DNA of 64,000 nt from Oscillospiraceae bacterium MB24-C1 (GTDB taxonomy: Bacteria; Bacillota; Clostridia; Oscillospirales; Ruminococcaceae): NCBI GenBank assembly GCA_030913685.1, contig CP133187.1, positions 310,001-374,000 on the forward strand, in the 5' to 3' direction. The position numbers and the translations under genes are program-made. Under the pieces are notes generated by a model, which was not told the origin of the DNA, ran no database searches, and saw only the letters and a program-made list of their open reading frames with translations. Positions within the stretch are counted from its first letter, which is position 1. Every line of letters starts with the position of its first letter. Shown here piece by piece: positions 8,413 through 17,817 of this stretch.

Positions 8413-9132
8413 ATGAATTATACTAAGGGCGAACAGCTTTACGAAGGAAAGGCCAAGAAGGTTTTTGCTACAAATGACCCGCAAGTCTATATTGTCGACT
8501 ATAAGGATGATGCCACCGCGTTCAATGGTCTTAAAAAGGGTACTATCGTCGGTAAGGGTGTTATCAATAATAAAGTCTCTAACTTCATGATGAAGCAGCT
8601 TGCTGAAAAGGCCAATATCCCGACCCATTTCATTGAGCAAATTTCCGACCGTGAAACGCTGGTACGCAAGGTTTCCATTGTTCCGCTCGAAGTTATCGTT
8701 CGTAACGTCTGTGCAGGCTCAATGGCCAAGCGCTACGGCGTTGCCGAGGGTACACCGCTGGCTCGCCCCGCGATGGAATTTTCCTTTAAAAATGATGATC
8801 TTGGCGACCCGATGATCAATGACGACTATGCAATTGCGTTAAATCTAGCCACCGAAGAGGAAATTGCGACAATCCGCCAATATGCGTTTGCGGTCAACGA
8901 GTTTATGAAAGCCTATCTGCTGGAGTTGGGCATTAAGCTCATCGACTTTAAGCTTGAGTTCGGCAAAACTGATAGTGGTGAAATTATTCTGGCAGACGAA
9001 ATTTCGCCCGATACTTGCCGCTTCTGGGATGTCAAGACCAATGAGAAGCTGGACAAAGACCGCTTTCGCCGAGATCTTGGCGACGTCGAGAGCGCTTATC
9101 ACGAGATTTTACACCGCCTGATGGGCGAGTAA
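8413..9132 (+). CDS. purC: SAICAR synthase PurC
   Basis: PurC joins CAIR with aspartate, using ATP, to form SAICAR. The product of 239 residues matches the usual bacterial length. Diagnostic segments are [10 protein letters not shown] at the N-terminus (nucleotide loop), [14 protein letters not shown] (signature 1), and [10 protein letters not shown] followed by [14 protein letters not shown] (signature 2). The ATG at 8413 lies 8 nt after GGGAGGA. It is the second gene of the operon and is followed 33 nt later by purF. Confidence 0.97.
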   Translation: MNYTKGEQLYEGKAKKVFATNDPQVYIVDYKDDATAFNGLKKGTIVGKGVINNKVSNFMMKQLAEKANIPTHFIEQISDRETLVRKVSIVPLEVIVRNVCAGSMAKRYGVAEGTPLARPAMEFSFKNDDLGDPMINDDYAIALNLATEEEIATIRQYAFAVNEFMKAYLLELGIKLIDFKLEFGKTDSGEIILADEISPDTCRFWDVKTNEKLDKDRFRRDLGDVESAYHEILHRLMGE

Positions 9133-9165
9133 GTTTTATCCAAACAGTCGAAAGGCGGTAACGGA

Positions 9166-10599
9166 ATGTTTGATTCTATCCACGAGGAATGCGGCGTATT
9201 TGGCATCCGTGCACCAAAGCGCTGCGATGTGGCGGCAAGTGCCTATTATGCGCTTTACGCCCTGCAGCACCGCGGGCAGGAAAGCTGTGGCATTGCGGTG
9301 AATACCAAAGGTGTTATTAAATGTCATCGTGACCTCGGCCTTGTGCCGGAGGTTTTTACAGAACGGGTACTTTCTGAACTAGGTACCGGCTCTATGGCGG
9401 TCGGGCACACCCGCTACTCCACCACCGGAACAGCTTCACGCGTTAACGCGCAGCCACTGGTTGTACGTCATGTTAAGGGTTCGATGGCCATTGCCCACAA
9501 CGGTAATATTTCAAATGCGTCGCAGATTAAGCAGGAGCTTGAAATGACCGGTGCAATCTTCCATTCCACTAACGATTCTGAGGTCATTTCCTACGTCATT
9601 ACGGCGTCGCGCCTGACTGAGCCTTCGATAGAAAAGGCCATTGAGAAGGCGATGTATCGCCTTGAGGGTGCTTATTCCATGGTGGTCATGTCCCCGAGAA
9701 AGTTGATTGCTGTGCGCGACCCACACGGTTTCCGTCCGCTGTGCATCGGTCAGACCGAGGACGGTTCAATCGTGTTCACCAGTGAGACTTGCGCGCTTAA
9801 TACGCTCAACGCAACGTGGCTGCGCGATGTCGAACCCGGCGAAATTGTCGTTGCGGACGACAATGGTATGCGCTCTATTAAAACCCACTGTGGCCAGAAC
9901 ACCGGCCTGTGTGTGTTTGAACTGGTTTATTTCGCCCGGCCCGATTCAGTTATCGACGGGGCCTCGGTGCATGCGGCGCGCTTAAAGGCGGGCGAATTTC
10001 TCTGGAAAGAGCACCCTGTGGAGGCTGATGTTGTCATCGGTGTGCCTGATTCAGGGCTGGATGCTGCGCTGGGCTTTTCCAAAGCATCGGGTATCCCGTA
10101 TGGTGTCGGTTTTATAAAAAACCGCTATATCGGTCGAACCTTTATTCAGCCGAGTCAGGGGCAACGTCAGGATTCGGTGCGCATTAAACTAAACGTGCTG
10201 CGTGAGACGGTGGAGGGCAAGCGTGTTGTCATGATCGACGATTCGATTGTTCGCGGTACCACCTGTGCCAATATCGTCAATCTGCTGCGCCATGCGGGAG
10301 CCAAAGAAGTGCATATGCGTGTATCATGTCCACCTTTCAAGCACCCCTGCTTCTTTGGTACCGACATTGATAGTACCGAAAATCTGATTGCTTGCCAGAT
10401 GACCGTTGCGGAAATTGCCGAGAAAACCGGTGTAGATTCACTGGGATATCTCAGTGTTGAGAGTGTGCAAAACATAGCAAAGCCGAAATTTGGGCATTTT
10501 TGTGTAGGATGCTTCACCGGGCAATATCCCATTGCAGTTCCGGAATGTGAAGTATATGACAAATTCCAGTTTGAGCTGTCCACCGAAGAAACAGATTGA
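9166..10599 (+). CDS. purF: Amidophosphoribosyltransferase PurF
   Basis: PurF makes 5-phosphoribosylamine from PRPP and glutamine, the committed step of purine synthesis. The product has 477 residues. Cys9 in EECGVFGI follows an eight-residue propeptide and becomes the N-terminal nucleophile of the glutaminase domain. The PRPP loop reads VVMIDDSIVRGTT. Cysteines in CPPFKHPCFFG and FCVGCFTGQYP match the ligands of the oxygen-sensitive 4Fe-4S cluster known from the Bacillus-type enzyme, fitting an anaerobe. Confidence 0.97.
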   Translation: MFDSIHEECGVFGIRAPKRCDVAASAYYALYALQHRGQESCGIAVNTKGVIKCHRDLGLVPEVFTERVLSELGTGSMAVGHTRYSTTGTASRVNAQPLVVRHVKGSMAIAHNGNISNASQIKQELEMTGAIFHSTNDSEVISYVITASRLTEPSIEKAIEKAMYRLEGAYSMVVMSPRKLIAVRDPHGFRPLCIGQTEDGSIVFTSETCALNTLNATWLRDVEPGEIVVADDNGMRSIKTHCGQNTGLCVFELVYFARPDSVIDGASVHAARLKAGEFLWKEHPVEADVVIGVPDSGLDAALGFSKASGIPYGVGFIKNRYIGRTFIQPSQGQRQDSVRIKLNVLRETVEGKRVVMIDDSIVRGTTCANIVNLLRHAGAKEVHMRVSCPPFKHPCFFGTDIDSTENLIACQMTVAEIAEKTGVDSLGYLSVESVQNIAKPKFGHFCVGCFTGQYPIAVPECEVYDKFQFELSTEETD

Positions 10600-10626
10600 T
10601 TTTTTAAGTAAGGGAGACGTTCTGAG

Positions 10627-11664
10627 ATGCAAAACAGCTTTTCCGAAAGCTACCGCGCTGCGGGCGTGGATGTGACCGCAGGCTACAAGGCGGTCGAGCT
10701 GATGAAAAAACATGTGGCGCGTACCCGCACCCCCGCCGTTTTAGATTCAATAGGCGGTTTTGGTGGTATGCTTTTGCCGGATCTGACCGGTATATCCCGC
10801 CCGGTGCTGGTTTCCGGCACAGATGGCGTGGGTACCAAGCTTAAAATAGCTTTTTTGTTGGACAAGCATGATACGGTAGGCATCGACTGCGTGGCAATGT
10901 GTGTTAACGATATTGTTTGCTGCGGCGCAAAGCCACTTTTGTTCTTAGACTATATCGCGCTAGGCAAGAACACGCCTGAGCGTGTGGCCGAAATTGTCTC
11001 CGGCGTGGCGGAGGGCTGTGTGCAGTCCGGTTGTGCTTTGGTCGGCGGTGAAACGGCTGAAATGCCCGGCTTCTACAGTGAGGATGAATACGATCTCGCT
11101 GGATTTTCGGTCGGTGTCGTGGATCAGAGCAAGATTCTGACCCCCGACAATTGCCGCAAGGGAGACGTACTAATCGCACTCCCGTCATCCGGTGTACATT
11201 CCAATGGTTTTTCGCTGGTGCGCAAGGTTTTTGATGTTGAGCATGCCGATCTTGGAAGACACTATGACGAACTGGGCGCTACGATTGGCGAGACGTTGCT
11301 GACACCCACTAAGCTGTACGTTAAGTCTGCGCTCGCAGCGATCGAAGCTGGCGGCGTGCGTTCGATTGCGCACATCACCGGCGGCGGCTTCTACGAGAAT
11401 ATTCCGCGCGCCCTGCCCGAAGGGCTCTGCGCCAGGGTTGAGCGTAAGGCCATCCACGTACTACCGATTTTTGATTTGATTGCAAAGACCGGTAATATTC
11501 CGGAACGTGACATGTTTAACACCTTTAACATGGGTGTTGGCATGCTGATGGTTGCCGACAAAACTAAAGCAGATGATATTCTTGCTGCACTTAAAGCCTC
11601 GGGCGAGACCGCCTATGTCATCGGTGAATTGGCCGAGGGCGAAAAGGGAGTCGAGCTGTGGTAA
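10627..11664 (+). CDS. purM: Phosphoribosylformylglycinamidine cyclo-ligase PurM
   Basis: PurM closes the imidazole ring, converting FGAM to AIR with ATP. The 345-residue product has family segments [26 protein letters not shown], the [11 protein letters not shown] motif, and [14 protein letters not shown]. It is 27 nt downstream of purF and overlaps purN by 7 nt, consistent with coupled translation. FGAM synthase (purL, or purSQL), which makes its substrate, is not in this window. Confidence 0.97.
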   Translation: MQNSFSESYRAAGVDVTAGYKAVELMKKHVARTRTPAVLDSIGGFGGMLLPDLTGISRPVLVSGTDGVGTKLKIAFLLDKHDTVGIDCVAMCVNDIVCCGAKPLLFLDYIALGKNTPERVAEIVSGVAEGCVQSGCALVGGETAEMPGFYSEDEYDLAGFSVGVVDQSKILTPDNCRKGDVLIALPSSGVHSNGFSLVRKVFDVEHADLGRHYDELGATIGETLLTPTKLYVKSALAAIEAGGVRSIAHITGGGFYENIPRALPEGLCARVERKAIHVLPIFDLIAKTGNIPERDMFNTFNMGVGMLMVADKTKADDILAALKASGETAYVIGELAEGEKGVELW

Positions 11665-12272
11665 AGATAGCCGTGCTGGTGTCGGGCGGCGGAACCAATC
11701 TTCAGGCGCTCATAGACGCCGAAACGCGTGGCGAGCTCGGCTGCGGAAAGCTGACGCTGTGTATCGCCTCAAATGATAAAGCTTATGCTTTAACGCGTGC
11801 CCAGAATCATGGCATGAAAACCGCCGTAGTGTCCAAAAAAGGCTATGACGGTATGGGCGCCTATGCGCAGGCGCTGCTGGATGTTTTACACGCTGAAGGC
11901 ATTGAGTTGATTATTCTTGCGGGCTTTCTTACCATTCTGCCGACTACGGTTATCGCGCAGTATCGCGACCGCATCATCAATGTACACCCGTCACTGATTC
12001 CATCGTTTTGTGGTGAGGGCTTTTACGGCTTAAAGGTGCATGAGGCGGCGCTTAATTACGGCGTCAAGGTGACGGGTGCGACGGTGCACATGGTCAGCGA
12101 GGTGGTGGATGGTGGCAGAATCCTGCTGCAAAAGGCGGTTGACGTTTTAGAGGATGACACGCCTGAAACCCTGCAAAAACGTGTGATGCAGCAGGCCGAA
12201 TGGCAGCTTTTACCCAAAGCCGCCGCCATGCTGTGCGACGACATTGCGCGAGAAAAGGAGAACAAAAACTGA
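11658..12272 (+). CDS. purN: Phosphoribosylglycinamide formyltransferase PurN
   Basis: PurN transfers a formyl group from 10-formyl-THF to GAR. The 204-residue protein has the N-terminal [15 protein letters not shown] loop, the [11 protein letters not shown] motif containing the catalytic His, and [17 protein letters not shown] with the catalytic Asp. Translation starts at GTG 11658 inside the end of purM. The stop codon shares bases with the next ATG (TGATG). The formyl donor may be supplied by the fhs gene at the far end of this window. Confidence 0.96.
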   Translation: MVKIAVLVSGGGTNLQALIDAETRGELGCGKLTLCIASNDKAYALTRAQNHGMKTAVVSKKGYDGMGAYAQALLDVLHAEGIELIILAGFLTILPTTVIAQYRDRIINVHPSLIPSFCGEGFYGLKVHEAALNYGVKVTGATVHMVSEVVDGGRILLQKAVDVLEDDTPETLQKRVMQQAEWQLLPKAAAMLCDDIAREKENKN

Positions 12273-12985
12273 TGCAATTGCTGGAGCTTTCAACTATTCT
12301 AAAAGAAAATACCTACCCCGGGCGGGGCATCGTCATCGGCAAAAGCGAGGACGGAAATCACGCGGTGATTGCTTATTTTATCATGGGGCGCAGCGAGAAC
12401 AGCCGTAATCGCGTTTTTACCGAGCGAGATGGCGGTATTATCACCGAGGCGCACGACCCTTCCAAAATGGTGGACCCGTCGCTGATCATCTATGCACCTG
12501 TTCGGGTGCTTGCTAACACGACGATCGTGACCAACGGTGACCAGACCGATACGATATACGATTTTATTATGGCTGGAAAATCCTTTGAAGAAGCGCTACG
12601 CACCCGTACCTTTGAACCGGATGTGCCGAACTTTACGCCACGTGTCAGCGGCATTGTCGAGCCTTGCGACGGGGATTTTTCTTACAAAATGTCAATTTTA
12701 AAAAGCTGCGGCGGAAATCCCGATTCCGTTGAACGGTTTTTCTTTGAGTACCTCCAGCCGGTTGCAGGTCAGGGGCGGTTCATCCACACTTATAAGTGCG
12801 ACGGTAGCCCCATTCCATCCTTTGAGGGGGAGCCTGAGGCAGTGGCTATTCGCGGCGACATCGACGCCTTTACCGCGTCGCTTTGGGAAAGCCTGAACCT
12901 TGATAACAAGGTTTCGCTCTTTGTGCGCACCATTGCGCTTGCAACAGGAGAAACCGAGACACGCATCATCAATAAGCACTGCTAA
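12272..12985 (+). CDS. PurO-type IMP cyclohydrolase
   Basis: This 237-residue protein belongs, as far as I can recognise, to the IMP cyclohydrolase family first described as archaeal PurO, unrelated to the N-terminal domain of bifunctional PurH. It would close FAICAR to IMP, the last step of the pathway. Recognisable segments are ENTYPGRGIVIG near the N-terminus, IMGRSENSRNRVF, and the later PRVSGIVEP. Its position immediately before a lone AICAR transformylase supports this: together they replace PurH. Start ATG 12272 overlaps the purN stop; AAGGAG is 8 nt upstream. No PurH-type cyclohydrolase domain is present. Confidence 0.85.
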   Translation: MQLLELSTILKENTYPGRGIVIGKSEDGNHAVIAYFIMGRSENSRNRVFTERDGGIITEAHDPSKMVDPSLIIYAPVRVLANTTIVTNGDQTDTIYDFIMAGKSFEEALRTRTFEPDVPNFTPRVSGIVEPCDGDFSYKMSILKSCGGNPDSVERFFFEYLQPVAGQGRFIHTYKCDGSPIPSFEGEPEAVAIRGDIDAFTASLWESLNLDNKVSLFVRTIALATGETETRIINKHC

Positions 12986-13006
12986 GCCAAAGGAGGAACG
13001 GATGCA

Positions 13007-14182
13007 ATGGCAAAAGAACTGGAATTGAAATACGGCTGCAACCCCAATCAAAAACCTTCGCGCATTTTTATAGCCGAAGGGGAACTGCCGATTGAGGTGC
13101 TAAATGGCCGACCGGGCTATATTAATTTTCTGGATGCCCTAAACAGCTGGCAGCTGGTTAAAGAGCTTAAAGCAGCTACCGGGCTGCCTGCGGCGACATC
13201 GTTTAAGCATGTCAGTCCGGCGGGCGCGGCGGTAGGGTTGCCACTGGATGAGACACTGCGCAAGATTTATTTCACTGGCGACGAAGAACTTTCGCCGATC
13301 GCTTGTGCCTACGCGCGGGCTAGAGGCGCCGACCGTATGTCATCCTTCGGCGACTGGATTGCTCTTTCAGATGTCTGCGATATCACAGCGGCAAAGCTGA
13401 TTCAGCATGAGGTCTCGGACGGCATTATCGCCCCTGGTTACACTGCCGAGGCGCTCGAAGTGTTAAAATCCAAACGTAAGGGCGGCTATAACATCGTCAA
13501 GATCGACCCGGATTATATCCCCGCGCCGGTTGAGCACAAGGATGTTTTCGGCATTACGTTCGAGCAGGGGAGAAACGAGCTGAAAATTAACGCTGACATG
13601 CTGGATAATGTCGTTACCAATAATAAGGAGCTGCCCGAAAACGCCAAGGTTGATCTGGTGTTGGCGCTGATCACACTCAAGTACACCCAGTCCAATTCGG
13701 TCTGCTACGCTAAGAGCGGACAGATCATCGGCGTGGGCGCAGGTCAGCAGTCGAGAATACACTGCACCCGTCTGGCGGGTAGCAAGGCAGATATCTGGTG
13801 GTTGCGTCAGCATCCCAAGGTGCTTGCGCTGTCGTTTAGATCCAATCTGGCACGCGCCAACCGCGACAATGCCATTGACGTTTATATATCGGACGATTAT
13901 GAGGATGTGCTGGGCGCAGACGTTTGGGCCGATACCTTTACCGTATGCCCCGAGCCGCTGACGGCTGCCGAAAAGAAGGAATGGCTAACCAAGCTGACTG
14001 GGGTATCGCTAGGCAGTGACGCGTTTTTCCCATTCGGAGATAATATCGAACGCGCGCGCCGTAGCGGTGTTTGCTATGTCGCGCAGCCGGGTGGCTCCAT
14101 CCGCGACGATCAGGTCATCGCCACCTGCAATAAGTACAACATCGCAATGGCGTTCACCGGCATCCGTTTGTTCCATCACTAA
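13007..14182 (+). CDS. Standalone AICAR transformylase (PurH C-terminal domain type)
   Basis: This 391-residue protein formylates AICAR to FAICAR using 10-formyl-THF. It corresponds to the transformylase half of PurH: it begins with LKYGCNPNQKPSRIF, has the catalytic Lys-His pair in TSFKHVSPAGAA, the SNSVCYAKSGQIIGVGAGQQSR substrate region, and ends with VAQPGGSIRDD and FTGIRLFHH. The N-terminal cyclohydrolase domain of a normal PurH (about 520 residues) is absent, and the preceding gene supplies that activity. AGGAGG precedes its ATG. Confidence 0.93.
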   Translation: MAKELELKYGCNPNQKPSRIFIAEGELPIEVLNGRPGYINFLDALNSWQLVKELKAATGLPAATSFKHVSPAGAAVGLPLDETLRKIYFTGDEELSPIACAYARARGADRMSSFGDWIALSDVCDITAAKLIQHEVSDGIIAPGYTAEALEVLKSKRKGGYNIVKIDPDYIPAPVEHKDVFGITFEQGRNELKINADMLDNVVTNNKELPENAKVDLVLALITLKYTQSNSVCYAKSGQIIGVGAGQQSRIHCTRLAGSKADIWWLRQHPKVLALSFRSNLARANRDNAIDVYISDDYEDVLGADVWADTFTVCPEPLTAAEKKEWLTKLTGVSLGSDAFFPFGDNIERARRSGVCYVAQPGGSIRDDQVIATCNKYNIAMAFTGIRLFHH

Positions 14183-14200
14183 GTTTTAGGAGGCGCGCTT

Positions 14201-15469
14201 ATGGATATTCTGGTTGTAGGCTCGGGCGGGCGGGAGCACGCCATCATTAAAAAGCTGAAGGAATCACCCAAAGCTGGGCGCATCTACGCGGCTCCCGGCA
14301 ACGGTGGTATCGCCGCCGATGCCGAGTGTGTGGACATTAGAGCGACCGACATCGCAGGTGTGACAGCGTATGTAAAAGATAATGAGATCGACTTTGTTGT
14401 CGTTGCCCCCGATGATCCATTGGTACTTGGCATGGTGGATGCGCTTAATGAAGCGGGTATTCCCGCGTTCGGACCGACTGAGGCCGCTGCCGCCATCGAA
14501 GGCAGTAAGGTTTTTTCAAAATGGCTGATGAAAAAGTATGACATTCCCACCGCAGCGTATGAGTCGTTTGACGACGCGAATGCGGCGATTGCCTATTTAA
14601 AACAGCAGAACAAATACCCCGCGGTTATTAAAGCTGACGGCTTGGCGCTGGGCAAGGGTGTTGTCATTCCTGAAAGCGAGGAAGAGGCTGTCAAAGCCGT
14701 ACGCGCGATGATGGAAGACGGCGCATTTGGCGAAAGCGGCCGCCGCGTCGTCATCGAGGAGTTTTTAACCGGTATCGAGGTTTCGGTGCTGGCCTTTACT
14801 GACGGCAACATTGTTGTGCCGATGGCCTCTTCGATGGATCACAAGCGGGCGCATGACAACGACGAGGGCCTTAACACCGGTGGCATGGGTACTATTGCAC
14901 CCCATCCGATGTATACCCCCGAATTACAGGCACGCTGCATGGAAGAAATTTTTATGCCGACCATTCGGGCGATGAAACAGGAGAATCGCGAATTTCGCGG
15001 GTGCCTCTATTTTGGCTTGATGCTCTGTGCTGACGGCCCACGTGTGATCGAATACAACTGCCGTTTTGGCGATCCTGAAACACAGGTGGTGCTACCGCTG
15101 CTTGACGGCGATCTGCTCGATATTATGCAGGCGACTGCTGAGGGGCGGCTTGCAGATGTGAAAATTGGCCAGAAATCAGGTGCTGCCGCCTGTGTGATTA
15201 TCGCCAGTGGTGGATACCCGGTCTCGTATCAAAAGGGCTACGCCATCCATGGACTGGATGAAAAGGGTGGCGCAGATGGTGTAACGGTGTATCACGCGGG
15301 CACGACGTTGGAAAACGGGGTTTTTAAGAACAACGGCGGGCGGGTGCTTGGTATGACCGCAACAGGTGACACGCTGAAGGACGCGCTGGATAAGGCATAT
15401 GCTGCCACGGTAGGTATCGGCTTTGAAAACAGCTTTTACCGGAGCGATATCGGTAAAAAGGTGTTATAA
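14201..15469 (+). CDS. purD: Phosphoribosylamine-glycine ligase PurD
   Basis: PurD joins phosphoribosylamine to glycine with ATP, the second step of the pathway. The product of 422 residues has an N-terminal VVGSGGREHAI motif, an ATP-grasp domain (AVIKADGLALGKGVV), the signature RFGDPETQVVLP, and a C-terminal domain ending in IGFENSFYRSDIG. It lies 18 nt after the transformylase gene and ends the operon before two hairpins. Confidence 0.97.
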   Translation: MDILVVGSGGREHAIIKKLKESPKAGRIYAAPGNGGIAADAECVDIRATDIAGVTAYVKDNEIDFVVVAPDDPLVLGMVDALNEAGIPAFGPTEAAAAIEGSKVFSKWLMKKYDIPTAAYESFDDANAAIAYLKQQNKYPAVIKADGLALGKGVVIPESEEEAVKAVRAMMEDGAFGESGRRVVIEEFLTGIEVSVLAFTDGNIVVPMASSMDHKRAHDNDEGLNTGGMGTIAPHPMYTPELQARCMEEIFMPTIRAMKQENREFRGCLYFGLMLCADGPRVIEYNCRFGDPETQVVLPLLDGDLLDIMQATAEGRLADVKIGQKSGAAACVIIASGGYPVSYQKGYAIHGLDEKGGADGVTVYHAGTTLENGVFKNNGGRVLGMTATGDTLKDALDKAYAATVGIGFENSFYRSDIGKKVL

Positions 15470-15515
15470 ATGGTCGATTGATGTGTATGCTGGTTGAAAA
15501 CAAGCATATATTAAG

Positions 15516-15555
15516 CCGGGGTCACGTTTTAAAGCGTAGACCCGGTTATTATAGT
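15516..15555 (+). terminator. Probable pur operon terminator
   Basis: An imperfect stem of about 10 bp (CCGGGGTCACG with CGTAGACCCGG, one bulge on each side) is followed by TTATTATAG. A stronger hairpin follows at 15564. Confidence 0.55.
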
Positions 15556-15563
15556 GAATATGA

Positions 15564-15603
15564 AAAAAGTGCTGACGTTAATATATAGTCGTCAGCACTT
15601 TTT
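15564..15603. terminator. Bidirectional intrinsic terminator
   Basis: A perfect 14-bp stem AAAAAGTGCTGACG / CGTCAGCACTTTTT with a 12-nt loop separates the convergent purD and membrane-protein genes. A-runs and T-runs at both ends allow termination in both directions. Confidence 0.88.
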
Positions 15604-16134
15604 CTATTTGCGAAAGAGAATTTTTCGGATTCTAAACAGATATAGCATTGTAATATTGCGAAGCGTTAGTTCATAGATGGCAAAGAACAGATTACCTGCC
15701 CCCAACAGCAGCCAGCCGAATCCTCCGGTCAGTTCGTCCATCAAATAATACAGACCAAAAATATAGATTACAACAAAATATCCGGCAAGGATGGCAACAT
15801 TAAAAATCGTAACTTTTAGCAACATGCGCAATAGCTTAAACTTCAAGCGGTCTAGCTTAAACTTTAAAATAGGGTAATAACCGAAAAAGGCTATAAACAT
15901 CAACGCGGCCTCGCGGTCGGGCACCATGAGCAAGGAAAGCAGCGAGACAACGGCATAGGTAATGCCCGCCACCGGCAATCCCAGTTCCATCGCGATGGGA
16001 ATCAGCGCGATGCCAGCTAGCGCAGGTATTGCATAGGTTGCAAAGGGAACCAACACTGTGCCTAGCATGATAACCAAGCAAAGCGCGGCGCTTAAGCCGC
16101 CCAGGGCGACCTGCGTACTACTTTTATGAGACAC
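15604..16134 (-). CDS. Integral membrane protein, ECF S-component-like
   Basis: I do not recognise a named family with certainty. The 176-residue product has about five hydrophobic helices, a short cytoplasmic N-terminus (MSHKSSTQVALGGLSAALC) and a basic C-terminus (FRIRKILFRK). The A-L-G-G-L-x-A-A-L-C opening resembles S-components of energy-coupling-factor vitamin transporters, which also have five to six helices, but no substrate motif is evident. The GTG start at 16134 has AAGGAGG 10 nt upstream, inside the end of the preceding dnaJ-like gene. It is the last gene of a three-gene operon. Confidence 0.7.
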   Translation of the reverse strand: MSHKSSTQVALGGLSAALCLVIMLGTVLVPFATYAIPALAGIALIPIAMELGLPVAGITYAVVSLLSLLMVPDREAALMFIAFFGYYPILKFKLDRLKFKLLRMLLKVTIFNVAILAGYFVVIYIFGLYYLMDELTGGFGWLLLGAGNLFFAIYELTLRNITMLYLFRIRKILFRK

Positions 16135-16149
16135 AGCAGCTATACCTCC

Positions 16150-16773
16150 TTAGAAGCAATAGCAGCGGCAGCAGGTGTTGCAAAGACAGTTGGCGCAAAT
16201 CAGTGTTGAGCAAAGGCTGCAGGGGTCACAAGCGGAATAGGAGTAACCACCGCCGTGACCAAACTGGCGCTGCGCATTAATTCGCTCATAGGCGGCGCGG
16301 TACTCGTAATTTTGCGGGTCCATAGACACAGCTTTTTGCAGATAAGTCAGCGCATCTTCTAAAAAGCCGCGAGCCAGCAAGACATTGCCCTTTAAAAAAT
16401 TCCACTCGGCGTCGCGCGAGGCAGCGGGCGTGCCGTCCAATAACTGCTCGGCATCAAAAATGCGGCCCGCATTGATCAAGCGGCGAATATCGGAAAACTG
16501 ACCGCCGCCTTGATAGCCACCATAGCTGCCGCCACTGGGCCTTGACTGTGGTTGACCATAAAACCCACCCTGTGCTGAAGCATTTTTGCGCCGGTCCTGA
16601 ATGGCATCATAAGCGGAGTTGATCTCCGACATCTTTTCAGAGGCCAAGTCGGCAAGCGGGCTGCCCGCATAATTATCAGGGTGATATTTTTTTGCAAGTG
16701 CACGATAGGCCTGTTTAATTTCATCATCGGTTGCAGAAGGGGGCACGCCCAGCACCTGATATGGATCATTCAT
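16150..16773 (-). CDS. DnaJ-domain protein with Cys-rich C-terminal tail
   Basis: A 207-residue protein with an N-terminal J domain (residues 3-65) containing the HPD motif in KKYHPDNY, which stimulates Hsp70 ATPase. A Gly/Gln-rich linker follows, then a TPR-like helical pair (FLKGNVLLARGFLEDALTYLQKA). The last 30 residues hold ten cysteines in pairs such as CDPC, CSLC, CANC and CCRC. This is not the zinc domain of true DnaJ, which has four CxxCxGxG repeats. The ATG at 16773 overlaps the DUF5685 gene by 8 nt. Clients and partner chaperone are unknown; the tail may bind metal. Confidence 0.85.
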   Translation of the reverse strand: MNDPYQVLGVPPSATDDEIKQAYRALAKKYHPDNYAGSPLADLASEKMSEINSAYDAIQDRRKNASAQGGFYGQPQSRPSGGSYGGYQGGGQFSDIRRLINAGRIFDAEQLLDGTPAASRDAEWNFLKGNVLLARGFLEDALTYLQKAVSMDPQNYEYRAAYERINAQRQFGHGGGYSYSACDPCSLCSTLICANCLCNTCCRCYCF

Positions 16774-17605
16774 GGTTATTTCCCCTTTCAAGCAAACGCT
16801 CCGCCGTGGCTGGCAGACCGAGAAAAATAATGTTATCAAGAATCTCTTTAAAATATCTGGGGGAGAGCAATGCGTAGGCGTTAGCCGCCTCGGCCATAGT
16901 CAGACGCAACATGGCGGCATGCTCGTCCGGATTCGGTTGTGATTTAAGCGGATTAAATCGATTGTGCCGAATATCGCCCTCTAAGTCGTCTATGGCGTCG
17001 CACAGATAGATAAACCGACCCAACATATAACCCAGACGCTTTAAAATGCGCTGGCTGGCGGGCTCGTCACTGATCATGCCGAGAATTTCTGAAAGCGCGG
17101 TAGCGGTTGGGTCACAGGACATGTCCACCGTGGCAGCGTTACCCAATGCCTCTACCTGCTGCTGTGCCAGTGTCATTTCGTGTGCCCGCTCGGCGGCGGT
17201 AGGCTGGACAACCCAAACCTTTTTTGCGGCGTTAGACGAAAATGGCAGTAGCATTCGCCAGCCTAAAGACATCGGAAAGCTTGAGTCGATTTTATTATCA
17301 AGACATTTTTCATGTAGTAAAAGTATTGCCATTTCGCAGGAAAATTCAACAGCGGAGGAATATTCCAGATGCGGCCGCTTTTTAACCGGGTTCAACGGAC
17401 AATGCTGTGGTGCAAAAGCTGGCGTCTCGTCGCCCAGTGCAGCATAAAGCATAGCAATAAAGGTAAAGTCGTAGCTAAGTGTCAGACGTGCCACAGGACC
17501 AAAGCGTTTTGAAAGTCCGCGGCAAACACCGCAATAAACCGCTTTATAGGTATCCAGCTCACAAACCTTCAACTGAGGTTCCAGTGGCTTGATATAACCG
17601 AACAA
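16766..17605 (-). CDS. DUF5685 family protein
   Basis: A 279-residue protein that starts MFGYIKPLEPQLKVCELDTYKAVYCGVCRGL, a Cys-containing N-terminal segment typical of the family, and contains CDAIDDLEGDIRHNRFNPL. This acidic D-D-x-x-x-D motif in an all-helical protein resembles the diphosphate-binding motif of isoprenoid synthases such as phytoene synthase, but I have no proof of such an activity. It is the first gene of an operon with the J-domain protein and a membrane protein. Function unknown. Confidence 0.75.
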   Translation of the reverse strand: MFGYIKPLEPQLKVCELDTYKAVYCGVCRGLSKRFGPVARLTLSYDFTFIAMLYAALGDETPAFAPQHCPLNPVKKRPHLEYSSAVEFSCEMAILLLHEKCLDNKIDSSFPMSLGWRMLLPFSSNAAKKVWVVQPTAAERAHEMTLAQQQVEALGNAATVDMSCDPTATALSEILGMISDEPASQRILKRLGYMLGRFIYLCDAIDDLEGDIRHNRFNPLKSQPNPDEHAAMLRLTMAEAANAYALLSPRYFKEILDNIIFLGLPATAERLLERGNNHE

Positions 17606-17745
17606 AGCGTTTCCCCCAATCCACCTGTTAATTTAACATATCAATTTTACTGCAAACCCCGTTGTATGTCATGAAGAATTTATGAATTCGCCACTGGTTC
17701 TAAGATAATTCTTTGTGTTTTAAGGTTAAATTCTTTCAAAATTTT

Positions 17746-17796
17746 AAATAAAAATTAAAAACAAACACCGCATGCCTAGTGTAAAGGTATGCGGTG
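17746..17796 (-). terminator. Intrinsic terminator of the amidase gene
   Basis: An 11-bp stem (CACCGCATGCC 17766-17776 with 17786-17796, one G-U pair) is followed on the minus strand by a long T-rich run. It lies 22 bp after the amidase stop codon. Confidence 0.85.
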
Positions 17797-17817
17797 CTGC
17801 GTGTTTTATAGCGGCTT

